From: Aurantiochytrium sp. KH105
Lineage: Eukaryota; Sar; Bigyra; Thraustochytrida; Thraustochytriidae
DNA: 64,000 nt
Direction of reading: 5' to 3'
NCBI GenBank assembly: GCA_003116975.1
Contig: BGKB01000135.1
Location: 124,001 to 188,000 of the forward strand
Below, piece after piece: positions 30,669-40,681 of the stretch. The position numbers and the translations under genes are program-made. A model generated the notes under the pieces. The model had not been told where the DNA came from and searched no databases. It worked only from the letters and a program-made list of their open reading frames with translations. Positions within the stretch are counted from its first letter, which is position 1; every line of letters begins with the position of its first letter.

Positions 30669-31412
30669 ATGGGGGCGGCGGCGTCTGCGCAGGTCGGTCC
30701 GAAGCCAACCGAGACACAGGAAAAGCAAGCATCCACGAGCGGAAGCGGCAAGGGTAGCGCAGATTCGGCACTTCGCAAGTCCATGCGCGGACGCGTATCC
30801 GTCATGGGCAAAATTGCAATGCCTCAGGTGAAGCGAGCGGGTACAGGCGAAAGGAATTTTCTCGGCGTAGCGCTGCAGTTCGATAACAAAAAGGAAGTCG
30901 CGCCAGCAGGATGTCTCAAGTGCACGTGCGAGCGACAATATAATCTTGCTGCAATCGAAACCTCGAACGAATTGTTTGTGGTCGAGTATATCCAGGAGGA
31001 ACTGAAAAAGGTTGCCACGTATTTTACGAATTCCAAGCAATCAGGCATGACTGCGCGTGGCGCCAAATTCATGGGCCCATGGTTCCATGCCGACCTTGAA
31101 ACAGAAATTCCGCTGACCATTCGCCACCTTTCCCCGCCTCATGAGGGTGCAAAATGGGTCGAAGCCTGGCACGTGACGCGCTATATTGGCTACCTGGACC
31201 CTTACACAAGGCAAAAGTCCCGCTTTCGTCTCTGGAGGCGCGTTGGGCGATTTAGTGATGAACATATCGAGAAGGCTCTCGCTGCCGCTGCCGCTGAGGC
31301 AAGCACGGCCGCAACCGAAGCTGACGCAACTGAAGAAGACGATTCTGCAAAGTCAGCAGATCCTGAAGCAGAACCTATCGCACCAGAAGCAGACGACCGT
31401 GTTGAGATTTGA
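30669..31412 (+). CDS. Hypothetical protein, probably N-myristoylated
   Basis: I do not recognise this 247-residue protein. It starts MGAAAS, which fits the myristoylation pattern (Gly2 and Ser6). A Ser/Gly/Lys-rich linker and basic RKSMRGRVSV follow. A folded central region (about 58-190) contains Cys82 and Cys85 (GCLKCTCE), FVVEYIQEELKKV, MGPWFHADLET and WHVTRYIGYLD. The tail is Ala/Glu/Asp-rich and acidic. There is no membrane helix. Base composition and start context (AAGATGG) look like the neighbouring real genes. It is divergent from the giant calpain-like gene, so the two could be co-expressed, but a functional link is speculative. Confidence 0.7.
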   Translation: MGAAASAQVGPKPTETQEKQASTSGSGKGSADSALRKSMRGRVSVMGKIAMPQVKRAGTGERNFLGVALQFDNKKEVAPAGCLKCTCERQYNLAAIETSNELFVVEYIQEELKKVATYFTNSKQSGMTARGAKFMGPWFHADLETEIPLTIRHLSPPHEGAKWVEAWHVTRYIGYLDPYTRQKSRFRLWRRVGRFSDEHIEKALAAAAAEASTAATEADATEEDDSAKSADPEAEPIAPEADDRVEI

Positions 31413-32686
31413 AGAAAAAGGTTTCTGACGACGACGCGCCAATCGAGCATCTTCGAATAATGAATATTGGATCTGGCATAATGCGTGATTGATCGTTTGC
31501 GTCGCACACAAGCCTTGAGCCAAGCTATGGGTTACTGTCAGTACGTTGTGTTTTGACGGGGCTCTGGCCGCACCAAGAAAAACTATCCAGCTCTTCATCC
31601 TCAGCTTGAACCATTTGGCAACGAAAGCATTGCTTGGGATCCTCGTTTTCATCATTTTTATAACGTATAGGCCCTACGAGCTCTTTTCTCAGTTAATTTA
31701 TGCTATTTTGGCTTTTGAGATGCGACCCAGGTGCTTTTTTGGGAAGGTACTCGCCCATGTAAATTATGGACGTTGAAGCGCTTTGGCAGGCTGCCCATGT
31801 TTCGTGCCCACAACACTGCGACGCCATCGAGAGAATGAATGTATGTATTTCGTTAATGCCACTTTCATCAGCACCTCAGGCTGCACTTAATTGAGTACTT
31901 CGTGCCCACAACACTGCGACGCCATCGAGAGTATGAATGGATGTATTTCGTTCATGCCACTTTCATCAGCACCTCAAGCTGCACTTAAGCCTACAGTTAA
32001 TTGCGTACTTCGCTTCGTCAGTCTTCAAGTTGTCCACCTCTGATTCCCGCTAATAAGTCTGCGACGCCATGGAGGAAGTTACTTTGGTTCCTGCCATTTC
32101 CGCACATTACTTCAACACGGGCGAACAGCGTTTGCGTTTCGCTTCCAGGCTGCAGGGCCTTCCGCCCGGTCGTTTGTTTCTCTGGCTTTTTTCTTGCACA
32201 TGCTTGAAGCTCCGAAACTTTGAGACGACGACGGTGCCACATCGACGGCTTCACCTCCACAGATCCAGGAGACTGCGACGATGGAGGAATGCGAGAGCTA
32301 TACCATCATCAGAGCAGCAGAAGATTCCGGTAAAAGCGGACTCGAGCTGGCCAGGGCATGAGTTTCATGCAGTAGGCCTAGACATAAACCAGCGGTACTA
32401 TTAGCATGCCACACGAGGATGTCCATCCTAGAAATGCCCCATGTCGTTGCTGTTGATCATCGTGCATCGTGGATTCTTGAGCCTGAGCCTGAGGATGATC
32501 TTCGGGAACGTACACGCAGATCCAGATCAACAAGCAGCTCGCGGCGGCGCCGTACGAGCGGACGTGCGAGCGGCAAGAGTCGCAAGCAGACTAGCTAGCT
32601 AGCTGGCAAGACGCAGCGTTGGCCCCGAGACTGAAGCGGTGCGCGGCGAGCGTCTCACGCAAAGGGTAAGGCCAAGGGCGGGAAAC
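31413..32686. other. Intergenic region with a 98-bp tandem duplication
   Basis: There are 1274 bp between two genes on the same strand. The first half is AT-richer. It contains a tandem repeat (31801 to about 31996). A 111-codon frame beginning at the ATG at 32069 has no recognisable domain, and I do not call it. The last about 200 bp are GC-rich and probably the leader of the RCC1-type gene. Confidence 0.5.
31801..31996. repeat. 98-bp tandem duplication, two diverged copies
   Basis: Copies begin TTCGTGCCCACAACACTGCG at 31801 and 31899. They differ at a handful of positions, and the second carries a short insertion near its end. A short echo (CTGCGACGCCAT) occurs near 32058. Confidence 0.9.
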
Positions 32687-34024
32687 ATGAGCATGGGCAT
32701 CTTGGCGAGGCTAGGCGCCGCAGCTCGCACTCGCGTGGCGGCGACAGCGACAACGACGGCGAGATCGGGAGGGCGAGGCAAAGGCGCAGAACGAGGCAGC
32801 GCTCTGATAGTGCCCGCCACCGGAGCGCTCGCGTTTGCAGCTCTTGCGACTGCCACAGCGGTAACCAGCACGGAGGAGTCGAGGACCTCGTGCGAGGCCG
32901 CCGCGAAGAAGCTCTTGCTCTGGGGCGCGAACGGCTTTGGACAACTGGGTCTTGGATCCGCGTCGGACGAGTCATCGCCAGAATGCGCTGGTTCTGATCT
33001 TGATGTGGAGCCTGCATTTGTCTCGTGCTTTGGTCAAAGCTCTGGCTTCATCACAACGGATGGCGAGGTCTATACATTTGGGCGCTCCATGTACGGGAGC
33101 ATTGGCCAGGGCGATACGGTGGAGAACTGTTCGGTCCCAGAGCATATTCCCGAGCTTACCGACCAACATGTCAAGGTACTGAGCATGGGCGAGTTTCACA
33201 TGGCCGCCATTGACGGCAAGGGCCGCCTGTGGACCGCAGGTCGCAACTGGACCGGGGAGCTTGGTCGTGGAGGCGACTCAACGCGGCCCGACGCCGTTCA
33301 GGAGCCAGCAGGTGCTCGTTTTGTCGATGTCGCATGTGGCCGTTCCTTCACTGCGGCTGTTTCCGAGGATGGTCGCGTCTTTACCTGCGGCAATGGGCGC
33401 CAAGGCGTTCTCGGCAGTGGCGCGTACACCAACAAGGAGACCTTTTCAGCTGTGGATGCCAAGTTTCTCGGCGGCGAGAAAGCGATGCGCGTCGCGGCTG
33501 GTGAGGAAGTGCTCATGGTCCTCACGCAAAGCGGCAAGTTGTACGCATGCGGCAACGATGACTATGGCAAGCTGGGCATCGGAGGCCGAAGCAAGGTTCG
33601 TATTCAGACGGAGCCGCAGCTTGTCAATGCACTTTACCGGGAGAAGATTGTCCAGGTGTCATGTGGCAGCATGCACTGCGCGGCCATTGATGAGAAGGGC
33701 GCTCTGTACACGTGGGGCTGTGGCTCTGACGGCCGTCTGGGCCATGGATCCAAGAGCGATGTGGCGACGCCGACCCAGGTTCATGCGCTCAAGGGTAAAA
33801 AGGTTGTTCAAGTTGCTTGCGGTGGCTCCCATACCCTTGCGTTGCTCGAGGATGGCAGTGTTTATGCCTTTGGCAAGGGCAGAAACGGCCAGCTTGCTGC
33901 GGGAGATAGTCTTGAGTCCGTGGCGGCCTATCGTACGACGCCGCACCATGTTCAGGCACTGGCTGATTTCAAGGTTCTTTCCATCACTGCCGGAGGGGAT
34001 CACTCGGCCTGCATCACGGCATAG
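32687..34024 (+). CDS. Seven-bladed RCC1-repeat protein with a mitochondrial-type presequence
   Basis: The 445-residue protein begins MSMGILARLGAAARTRVAAT, an Arg/Ala/Ser/Thr-rich, acid-free presequence. A hydrophobic helix follows (about 38-60), then seven RCC1 repeats. Repeat cores are LLWGANGFGQLGLG, YTFGRSMYGSIGQG, WTAGRNWTGELGRG, FTCGNGRQGVLGSG, YACGNDDYGKLGIG, YTWGCGSDGRLGHG and YAFGKGRNGQLAAG, so it should form a full seven-bladed propeller. A presequence plus one helix suggests an inner-membrane anchor, as in yeast Fmp25. Human RCC1L/WBSCR16, which supports mitochondrial rRNA and ribosome assembly, is the other comparison. It is not the Ran exchange factor, because it lacks a nuclear localisation signal. 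The upstream 16 codons begin with GTG, so I use the ATG at 32687; 32693 is a second choice. Confidence 0.82.
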   Translation: MSMGILARLGAAARTRVAATATTTARSGGRGKGAERGSALIVPATGALAFAALATATAVTSTEESRTSCEAAAKKLLLWGANGFGQLGLGSASDESSPECAGSDLDVEPAFVSCFGQSSGFITTDGEVYTFGRSMYGSIGQGDTVENCSVPEHIPELTDQHVKVLSMGEFHMAAIDGKGRLWTAGRNWTGELGRGGDSTRPDAVQEPAGARFVDVACGRSFTAAVSEDGRVFTCGNGRQGVLGSGAYTNKETFSAVDAKFLGGEKAMRVAAGEEVLMVLTQSGKLYACGNDDYGKLGIGGRSKVRIQTEPQLVNALYREKIVQVSCGSMHCAAIDEKGALYTWGCGSDGRLGHGSKSDVATPTQVHALKGKKVVQVACGGSHTLALLEDGSVYAFGKGRNGQLAAGDSLESVAAYRTTPHHVQALADFKVLSITAGGDHSACITA

Positions 34025-34367
34025 TCTCTCTCTCTTTCTCGCTCTCCTCTCTCTCATACGCACGCGTGCTGCGTTCGAAACAAAGATGCAGACGTTACGC
34101 ATGGAGAGCTTTCACCGAGCGAATTTACGGATAATTTTCTTTCATCAGGAGATCAAATAGCATCGCCAAGCAATAGGAAAAAAAAAAAAGAGAGAACAAG
34201 GAAAAGCAACAACGAAAAACAACATAACAAATGACACACAATTTTGGATCGGGCAGCCGCACGACAAGCAAAGACAGACAAAGTCACGCGGCGGTCCAAT
34301 CACTTCTACAACAGGTTTTTTGTGAGAGAAAGGAAAAGGGTGCCCAGAATAAAACAGAGAAACACAA
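34025..34367. other. Convergent 3' spacer, RCC1-type gene and 5-phosphatase
   Basis: Contains a CT-rich run just after the RCC1-type stop and an A12-type run near 34180. No gene was seen. Confidence 0.55.
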
Positions 34368-37300
34368 TCACAACGGGGGCGGCGGAGGTGGGACAGATGT
34401 CAGTGTCCAGCGACTTCGACGTCCCGAACGACGCGAACTCTCCTCATCAAATTCATCGCCAGGGTCCGATGGCGATGGCGACGGAGGCGGAGGAGGTGGG
34501 GGAGGGTATCTTGAAATCGCTTCGGACGAACGACCATCCCCATGCGCGATGGCGGCCACAGCGAGGGTCAACCTTGCCGCTGCGCTTGCGACGCTCTCGC
34601 TGCGGAAAAGCTTGGAACCATCGTCACTCTTCAAGACGCTTTCATCGTCCCCGAACTCAGCGTCGTCGTCAGAAAACTCTGAGAGCGCGGCATCTCGGGC
34701 ATCCGGAGGATAAAAGGGAGGGGGCGATTCGATATTATCAGGATCTTCTTCCAGATACGGTTCCATTTCATCCGGATATGCATATGAAGGACGCATCGAC
34801 GCGGGCGGAGGAACTGGAGGAGGCGGCGGCGGTAAGGTCCTTCCTCCGCGTTGACTGCCATTGCGCGACCCAGAGTCCCACGCAGATTCGTGCACCACAA
34901 CAGGCGATGGTAACGAAAGGGACGATGCGCCGGCCCTGACAAAAGAGGCCTCCCGCGCCCTGATCTCGGATGAGACAACTTCTTCGTCGGTCTCGTAATC
35001 CGAGTCCTGGGGGAAGGCAGCGTCACTGTGCACGGACTCAAGAGCTTCGATCCACGCCAGCTTGTCCGAGCGCGACTCGACGGCTAAAAGCATGGTCACC
35101 AGGCCCGATGCGTCCGGTCCAATAGGACGGCACTCGTGCACTGCAAAAGAGAATTCCAAATGATCGTCAATCGTCACATGGCGCATGTCCAGCACAGCGA
35201 GCACATTGTGCGTGGGACGAACGGACTTGCGTTTTGGTATCTGTTGGCTCAGCAAAAAGGCACGCCCATCCTTGTACAAGTTAAGGTACACCCGCGTCGA
35301 GACTCGCGTGTACGACTTGTGATACTTGACCTGGGCAGCGCCTGAACGCACTAGAGGTGGAAGTTCGAGGCTGCCAAAGACACCTTCTTCCGAGGACGGG
35401 CTCGGTATGTAGCCAGGACCCTTGCGCGCCGAGCGCCGCGCATCCTCTGTGGGGGGCAGGATACATATTTCACCCATGAGCTTGCCGATTTGCAGCCCCC
35501 CACAAATGATGGGCTCGGAAAATGGGATCGTCGGGGTGACCTTTGCCGTCCAAGCCTTGAGTCCGTTTCGGCTGACAAAGCCACCAACAGCCTGCACAAC
35601 GTTGCGCAAGGAGATGCAGCTCTGGCCATTAAGCACAACATGCCGTGGACGGGCTAGGTTGTTGGCCATTTCTTGCATCTGCTCGCTGGTCTTGGCGTTG
35701 AGGAGGATATGATGCAATGACAGCACCTCCTCGTCTTTCGTGGAGGGGCTGCTCAAGTGCACAAAGAGATGCTGAGACTTGAGGAAGAGGGGGTCAAAGA
35801 CGATAGGTTTGAGAAGAGGCACACCGATTTGAGGGTCAAAAGCGTAGTACAAGTCCTGAAAGGCACCCGTGCCCTGGTAGGCGAACCGCTGTGCGCCCTT
35901 CTTGCCAGCGCGAAGGTCTGGACTCAACTCTGTGCCCGCAGCAGCTGCCGACCATTCAATCTGGTGCAAGATGGGGGAAGCGATGCACATGTTGATCCAT
36001 GAGGGCAGCGGCGAGCCATCTTCCGTCGCATCCAGGCTAACGACAACATTTTGCAGCTGGATGCGCGGTGCTCCGAGGCCGACAGCTTCTCTAGGTGCGA
36101 CAAAGAAGTCGCCATTATGCGACGTCCAGCCGCCCTCGTCCTCCATGTGAAGGGCAATTTGCCGACGTGGGCTCGAAGGAAGCACCTCTTCTTGGTCTAC
36201 AGCCACCGCCTCAATATCAGCAAAAGCGCCAGTTTCACTGGCAGCAGGCTGATTTCCAACATTCGAGCCAGTTGCATGAGGGCCGTTTGTCAAACGCAAT
36301 CCGTGAATCTTGGGACCTTTCTTCGAGACGCGCTCCGCAAGACGACGGAGCGTTGAGCTGGCAGCGTTAAGGGAGAGATTTTGATTCAACGGACCCAGCT
36401 GAGGCCCGGAACGCACCATTTTGCGGGTTTCGGTAATCTCGCGAGTCGTTGGCGAGGTGAGGGGATGAAGCGGCCAAGAGTACTCGTGGCGGAGCGCGAG
36501 CGTAAACTCGGCTCCGACAGGACGGTGATCCGAGATCATGATACCGTCTGCACAAAAGTATCGCTGCAAGACTACAGAATCCTTGGATCCAGGATGAGAA
36601 TGCCACAAGATGCGGTCCGTGTACGAGGGGGGTTGCTCCTTTTTGTTGCTGAGCTCGCGCCGTCCTCGCTTCCAGCGATACGTCGGTGGAAAGTCTGGGA
36701 TGGGAGAAGTGAATCCATGAAACGCCGTGCCATCCTTGAGTTGATGCTGCAATTGGTCATTCAGGTGCAGCAAGTTGTAATTCTTGAGCGTTGTGGCTCT
36801 GGCGGCCTGCTTGAAGTCGAGTTCCACGCGGTAATTGAGGTCGCCCAAAAAGAAGAGCTGTTCGAAGAACAGCGTGGGTTCGAGCGGGAAAGCGTCAATG
36901 CGCGCCGCGGGACCGTGCAGCGACAGCTTGGACATGATTTGCGTGTAATTCAAATTGCGCTCAGAGACTTTGTGCTGCTGTGCGCTCAAGTGGGCATTAA
37001 TGAAGCAAATGGGGATGTCGCGCCACCGAAAGCCAATGCCCACGCCGCCCTTGTTGCCAAGTTGCACAGCGGATCCCAAGCGCAGTCCGGTCTTCACAGA
37101 CCCGGCGGATCGAGAGTTAATGTGGGGGAGTTCTTCCATGTGCACAAAAACCAACAGAACCACCTCCCACATGCGTACGCCCATCGGACTGGCATAATTA
37201 TCACCAAGGTATGCTGCGATGGCCTTTTCCCATTCGTCAAACTTGGAGCTCACCTCTTGCAAGCCAATGGCATACATTTTGATGGGTTTGCTCTCCGTCG

Positions 37301-39455
37301 ACCGAGGAATCCATTCGCTAAGCCCGTCGCGCGACTTGGGTGGCGAGGCATCGCCTACATTGAAGGTTCCAATGAAGATGTTGGCCTGCGTCTCGAACCA
37401 CTCCTGGTTGATGGCGCTCCAAGCGTGCTGCTGCAGGAACGAGGCATCCGTGACATCTAGCGAGGGCGCGGGCACGGGTTTGGCCGCACGTTGCCGCTTG
37501 AGTGTGAATGTCTTGATTTGCCGGCGTGCATTGGCTTCGCGAAGCAACATGTTTTCCCCGGCTTCGCGCAGCGCATTCAGCACAGAGAGGAACCGGTTTG
37601 CCTCTTCGATGGTACGGCAATCCAAGGTAAAATGAAAGGGCTCAACATCCTGCTCGTCGTAGTCATAGTCTCCAAAAGTCGCGGGAGAGTTCTGGCGCCG
37701 CAAGGTCGCCCCCCTGCCAGTGGCTTCCGTGCCGTCGGGTTCCTTGGCATTCCTTTTCTTTTCGGTCTTGCTCAAGCAAACAAATTTCCATGCGTCGCCG
37801 CGGCCGTCGTCGTCGCCATCGTCAAGAGAGCGAATGCCGGCCTCAAAGACGTCGAACGAGGCGTGCGAGCCTGTGGCTGACCAGACGGGCGGTTCAAGTT
37901 CTGGATGGTGGACTCCCTGAAAGTCTACCTGGACGCGCGTGAGGTGCTTGGCCACCACTTTGGCCGTCAACTGGGCGGGAGACACCACGCGCACAGCAAA
38001 TTTCTCTTTTGAAGTTGGCGTGATGATGCCCGAAGCGGTATACTTGAAAAGATGAATGCGTCCCAAATAGGGATTGATGGCCAAGGTGCGCAAGCCCCGC
38101 TTGCGCTCGAAGTTGCCCCGAAAGATCGACCACCCGCCCTGGAAGTCGATCGCGCACGCTCCACTGTTCAGCGTTCTCCGCATCTGCACTTTGACTTTAC
38201 CAACAAGTGCCCGCTTCAGAGCTTTGCTAATGAAGCGCAAGTCATTGTGAGACTCAAAGACAATATTTTCCACGACATGATGCAGCGGCAGTTTGGATTC
38301 CATGCGCGAGCTTCTTCCCCCTGGAAAGAGTTTCAACGACCGAGTGCGCGTCGCCATGCCCTTGAACGAGGTACTCTTGCGGACAGGGGATCGAGGCACA
38401 AAGTTGTCGTGGCCTAAGAGGTCCGAGTCATCAGCATCGGCTTGCAGCTTGAGCACTTCATCTTCGCTGATGGCCGTTCCGTCTGTTTCGATGTGAAGTG
38501 TGAGTCCGAGTGCGTTGTATCCGTGTTGAATAAATCCAGTAATTTCCGGGAGCCTATATGCGGCCAAAACTCCACCGGAAATATGGCTTACGATCTGCAA
38601 CAGACGCCTTCGCAAGGACAGCAAGAGACTTGCAGGTTCTGCTTGCCCAAAGCAATTATACCTCGATACATAAAGTTGTTCCCACTCGACGTCGGGCGCT
38701 GACCGCTTGAGCGTGCGCTCGAGCGTGCGTTGATACCTTTGCCGCGCGAGATAGGTCGATGCTTCTTCGAGCTCACGTTCGGCCTCAGAGATGTCAAGCA
38801 TTTCCTGAATATTTTTGATTTTCACTGGCCTTCCTGCGCGTTGGTCAGCGCGAGCTTCTGCGTCCTCGCGAAGGCGAGCGCGATGCGCCTCTTCGTCGTC
38901 ACTTTCGGAGTGGCCTTCATCGTCGTTGCCATCGTCATCGTCGTCCTCGTCCTCGTCATCGTCTTCCGAGTCGGAGTCGTCGAGTCGAGCACCTGGCCTT
39001 TCTGAGGGTGGCCTTGGACTCCCGGCCTTGCGCAGGGTCTGGAAACCCTGCAGGCGGGGTTGGTCGCTTCCTTGCATGGTCGAGAGATGGCGATGGCGAT
39101 GCTGCTCCAGGTTGTGATTCCCCTTCCACGTAATCACCTTGTCGAGCGAGGGTCGCAGTTCGCGCACCGTGTCGAGGAACTGCTCTAGGAACGAGCTGTT
39201 TTTGAAGGAGACCGTGACCTTGAAGAGCAACGAGCCGGCCTTTTTCAGCCGCACCGTTTGCTCGTCGACGACGTGAATGGAGCTCACATCGCGCAGGTTC
39301 AGGGTCGCGGTGGCGTTCCCGAAGTCATCCACGAGGATCACCTTTTGCTTCGCGCCCAGCGTCACCACCTTGAGCGCCACGCTTCCCCTGCTCACGCCCA
39401 CCTCGTCCACGTCAAAGACCTGCTCCAGCGCCCCTTGGTCCTCCTCGTGCGGCAT
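34368..39455 (-). CDS. Large inositol polyphosphate 5-phosphatase with PH-like and C2-like domains
   Basis: The enzyme removes the 5-phosphate of phosphoinositides or soluble inositol phosphates. The catalytic domain (about 690-1000) carries all the family signatures: IFIGTFNVGD, LGNKGGVGIGF, INAHLSAQQ, GDLNYR near 870, PPSYTDRIL near 945 and SDHRPVGAEF near 975. Around it in this 1695-residue protein are an N-terminal PH/GRAM-like beta domain (about 10-100), an acidic Asp/Glu run (about 150-185), an unassigned middle region with another PH-like segment before the phosphatase, C2-like beta regions after it (about 1120-1340), a C-terminal PH-like domain (about 1375-1475) and a proline-rich tail ending in PPPPPPL. 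I see no RhoGAP, SH2 or Sac domain, so it is not a standard OCRL, SHIP or synaptojanin. It is divergent from C2CD3, with an ATG start. Confidence 0.87.
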   Translation of the reverse strand: MPHEEDQGALEQVFDVDEVGVSRGSVALKVVTLGAKQKVILVDDFGNATATLNLRDVSSIHVVDEQTVRLKKAGSLLFKVTVSFKNSSFLEQFLDTVRELRPSLDKVITWKGNHNLEQHRHRHLSTMQGSDQPRLQGFQTLRKAGSPRPPSERPGARLDDSDSEDDDEDEDDDDDGNDDEGHSESDDEEAHRARLREDAEARADQRAGRPVKIKNIQEMLDISEAERELEEASTYLARQRYQRTLERTLKRSAPDVEWEQLYVSRYNCFGQAEPASLLLSLRRRLLQIVSHISGGVLAAYRLPEITGFIQHGYNALGLTLHIETDGTAISEDEVLKLQADADDSDLLGHDNFVPRSPVRKSTSFKGMATRTRSLKLFPGGRSSRMESKLPLHHVVENIVFESHNDLRFISKALKRALVGKVKVQMRRTLNSGACAIDFQGGWSIFRGNFERKRGLRTLAINPYLGRIHLFKYTASGIITPTSKEKFAVRVVSPAQLTAKVVAKHLTRVQVDFQGVHHPELEPPVWSATGSHASFDVFEAGIRSLDDGDDDGRGDAWKFVCLSKTEKKRNAKEPDGTEATGRGATLRRQNSPATFGDYDYDEQDVEPFHFTLDCRTIEEANRFLSVLNALREAGENMLLREANARRQIKTFTLKRQRAAKPVPAPSLDVTDASFLQQHAWSAINQEWFETQANIFIGTFNVGDASPPKSRDGLSEWIPRSTESKPIKMYAIGLQEVSSKFDEWEKAIAAYLGDNYASPMGVRMWEVVLLVFVHMEELPHINSRSAGSVKTGLRLGSAVQLGNKGGVGIGFRWRDIPICFINAHLSAQQHKVSERNLNYTQIMSKLSLHGPAARIDAFPLEPTLFFEQLFFLGDLNYRVELDFKQAARATTLKNYNLLHLNDQLQHQLKDGTAFHGFTSPIPDFPPTYRWKRGRRELSNKKEQPPSYTDRILWHSHPGSKDSVVLQRYFCADGIMISDHRPVGAEFTLALRHEYSWPLHPLTSPTTREITETRKMVRSGPQLGPLNQNLSLNAASSTLRRLAERVSKKGPKIHGLRLTNGPHATGSNVGNQPAASETGAFADIEAVAVDQEEVLPSSPRRQIALHMEDEGGWTSHNGDFFVAPREAVGLGAPRIQLQNVVVSLDATEDGSPLPSWINMCIASPILHQIEWSAAAAGTELSPDLRAGKKGAQRFAYQGTGAFQDLYYAFDPQIGVPLLKPIVFDPLFLKSQHLFVHLSSPSTKDEEVLSLHHILLNAKTSEQMQEMANNLARPRHVVLNGQSCISLRNVVQAVGGFVSRNGLKAWTAKVTPTIPFSEPIICGGLQIGKLMGEICILPPTEDARRSARKGPGYIPSPSSEEGVFGSLELPPLVRSGAAQVKYHKSYTRVSTRVYLNLYKDGRAFLLSQQIPKRKSVRPTHNVLAVLDMRHVTIDDHLEFSFAVHECRPIGPDASGLVTMLLAVESRSDKLAWIEALESVHSDAAFPQDSDYETDEEVVSSEIRAREASFVRAGASSLSLPSPVVVHESAWDSGSRNGSQRGGRTLPPPPPPVPPPASMRPSYAYPDEMEPYLEEDPDNIESPPPFYPPDARDAALSEFSDDDAEFGDDESVLKSDDGSKLFRSESVASAAARLTLAVAAIAHGDGRSSEAISRYPPPPPPPPSPSPSDPGDEFDEESSRRSGRRSRWTLTSVPPPPPPL

Positions 39456-39893
39456 CTCGCCCTGCGCACGCTCGCACGCGCGCGCGCACCTGCCGCACGC
39501 AAGAGCTGGTCTCCTTCGACACCAAGCGACACCAAGCCAGCAGCCAGCCGGCCAACGCGATGCGGTGCTGGGCGCGCGTCCTCGGGCGCGCGTCCACGTC
39601 TATGTATCTCCTGCTCCGAGCGGCGGCGGGACAGGTGGTAGTAGAAGTCGTCGCCTCCCAGGCCTAGAGCTCTTGTATAGCAGGCGAGCAGGCAAGCCAC
39701 GATGTGCTCGCGTCTGCTTGCGCCTATACTAGCTAGTTAGAGCTAGCGAGGCGCCGCGGTGTGCGCCGCTCTGCTCGCCGCTGCTCGCGCCCGCGTACTT
39801 CTCGCGCGCGCTCGCCGCCTCCGGTGCCAGGGGCGGCGCGCGGCCGCGGAGATCGCGCGGCGCGCGGCTCTCTCTCTGCCTCTCGCGCGCGCT

Positions 39894-39922
39894 GGCGAGG
39901 CGAGGCGAGGTGAGGCGAGGCG
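39894..39922. repeat. GGCGA pentamer tract 3
   Basis: Consecutive GGCGA units with one GGTGA variant, in the divergent leader between the 5-phosphatase and C2CD3. Confidence 0.8.
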
Positions 39923-40014
39923 TCGGGTCTTGCCTCGCGCGCGCTGTCCTGTCCGAGCGTGCACGTGCCGCGCGAGGGAGGCAGCCCCGGCCGGCCGATG
40001 CAGAGGCGCCGCGA

Positions 40015-40048
40015 GGGAGGGAGGGAGGGAGGGAGGGAGAAGGGAGGG
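40015..40048 (+). repeat. GGGA run, G-quadruplex-capable
   Basis: Eight GGG runs within 34 bases, mostly separated by a single A. This satisfies the G3N1-7 quadruplex rule several times over. It lies in the divergent promoter region. Confidence 0.85.
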
Positions 40049-40681
40049 TGGACGCAGCGGGCCGCGCAGCGCGGCGCTGCGCTGCGCTGCTCGCCGCCCG
40101 AGCCGCGCGGCGCGAGGCCGTCGGCGAGGGCTGATGGATGGCGCTTTGCTGTTTCTTGTCCTTGCGACCGCCCTGCTTGGCTTGCGCTTGCTTTCCACCC
40201 TTTGTTTATTTTATTTTTTTCTGGATTGGTGGCCTTGTTGTCCGTATTTGTTTCTCGATTTGTTTCCCTGTTTGCCGCTGTTTGTTTGCGTGTCGTTTTT
40301 CTATTCTCCAAAGTGTAGTGAAAACGATCAGGACACCGCACTTACGTCCTCGCCTCGGCTCTTGTCCTAATCAGTCTGGCGTCTGCAAGCGATGATCTCC
40401 CTCTCGTATACTTGCACAACAATCTCTCTCTCCCTCGCTCTGTCTTTGCCTAGCTCACTCGCTCGCTCCCTCGCTCGCCTGCGCGCGTGGCATCCCGGGA
40501 CATGGACTCGCATCCATTTCGGTCTGCTGCTGCTCTGCTCTGCTCTGCGCCGCCTACAAAAAACATTAGGGTTTTTCTAATGACTAAAGGTGTGCGCGTA
40601 CGCGGGGACATGAGTGTGTACCTCGACGGGGACCCCACCCTCTCCCATCACCTATTTTTTGGCGGGTGACGATGATGCTCA

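Noticed and set aside
32069-32404. 111-codon ATG frame before the RCC1-type gene
   Set aside because: No recognisable domain, basic low-complexity end, and it lies among intergenic repeats.
32687-34024. Ran guanine-nucleotide exchange factor RCC1
   Set aside because: The presequence and membrane helix point to mitochondria, and no nuclear signal is present.
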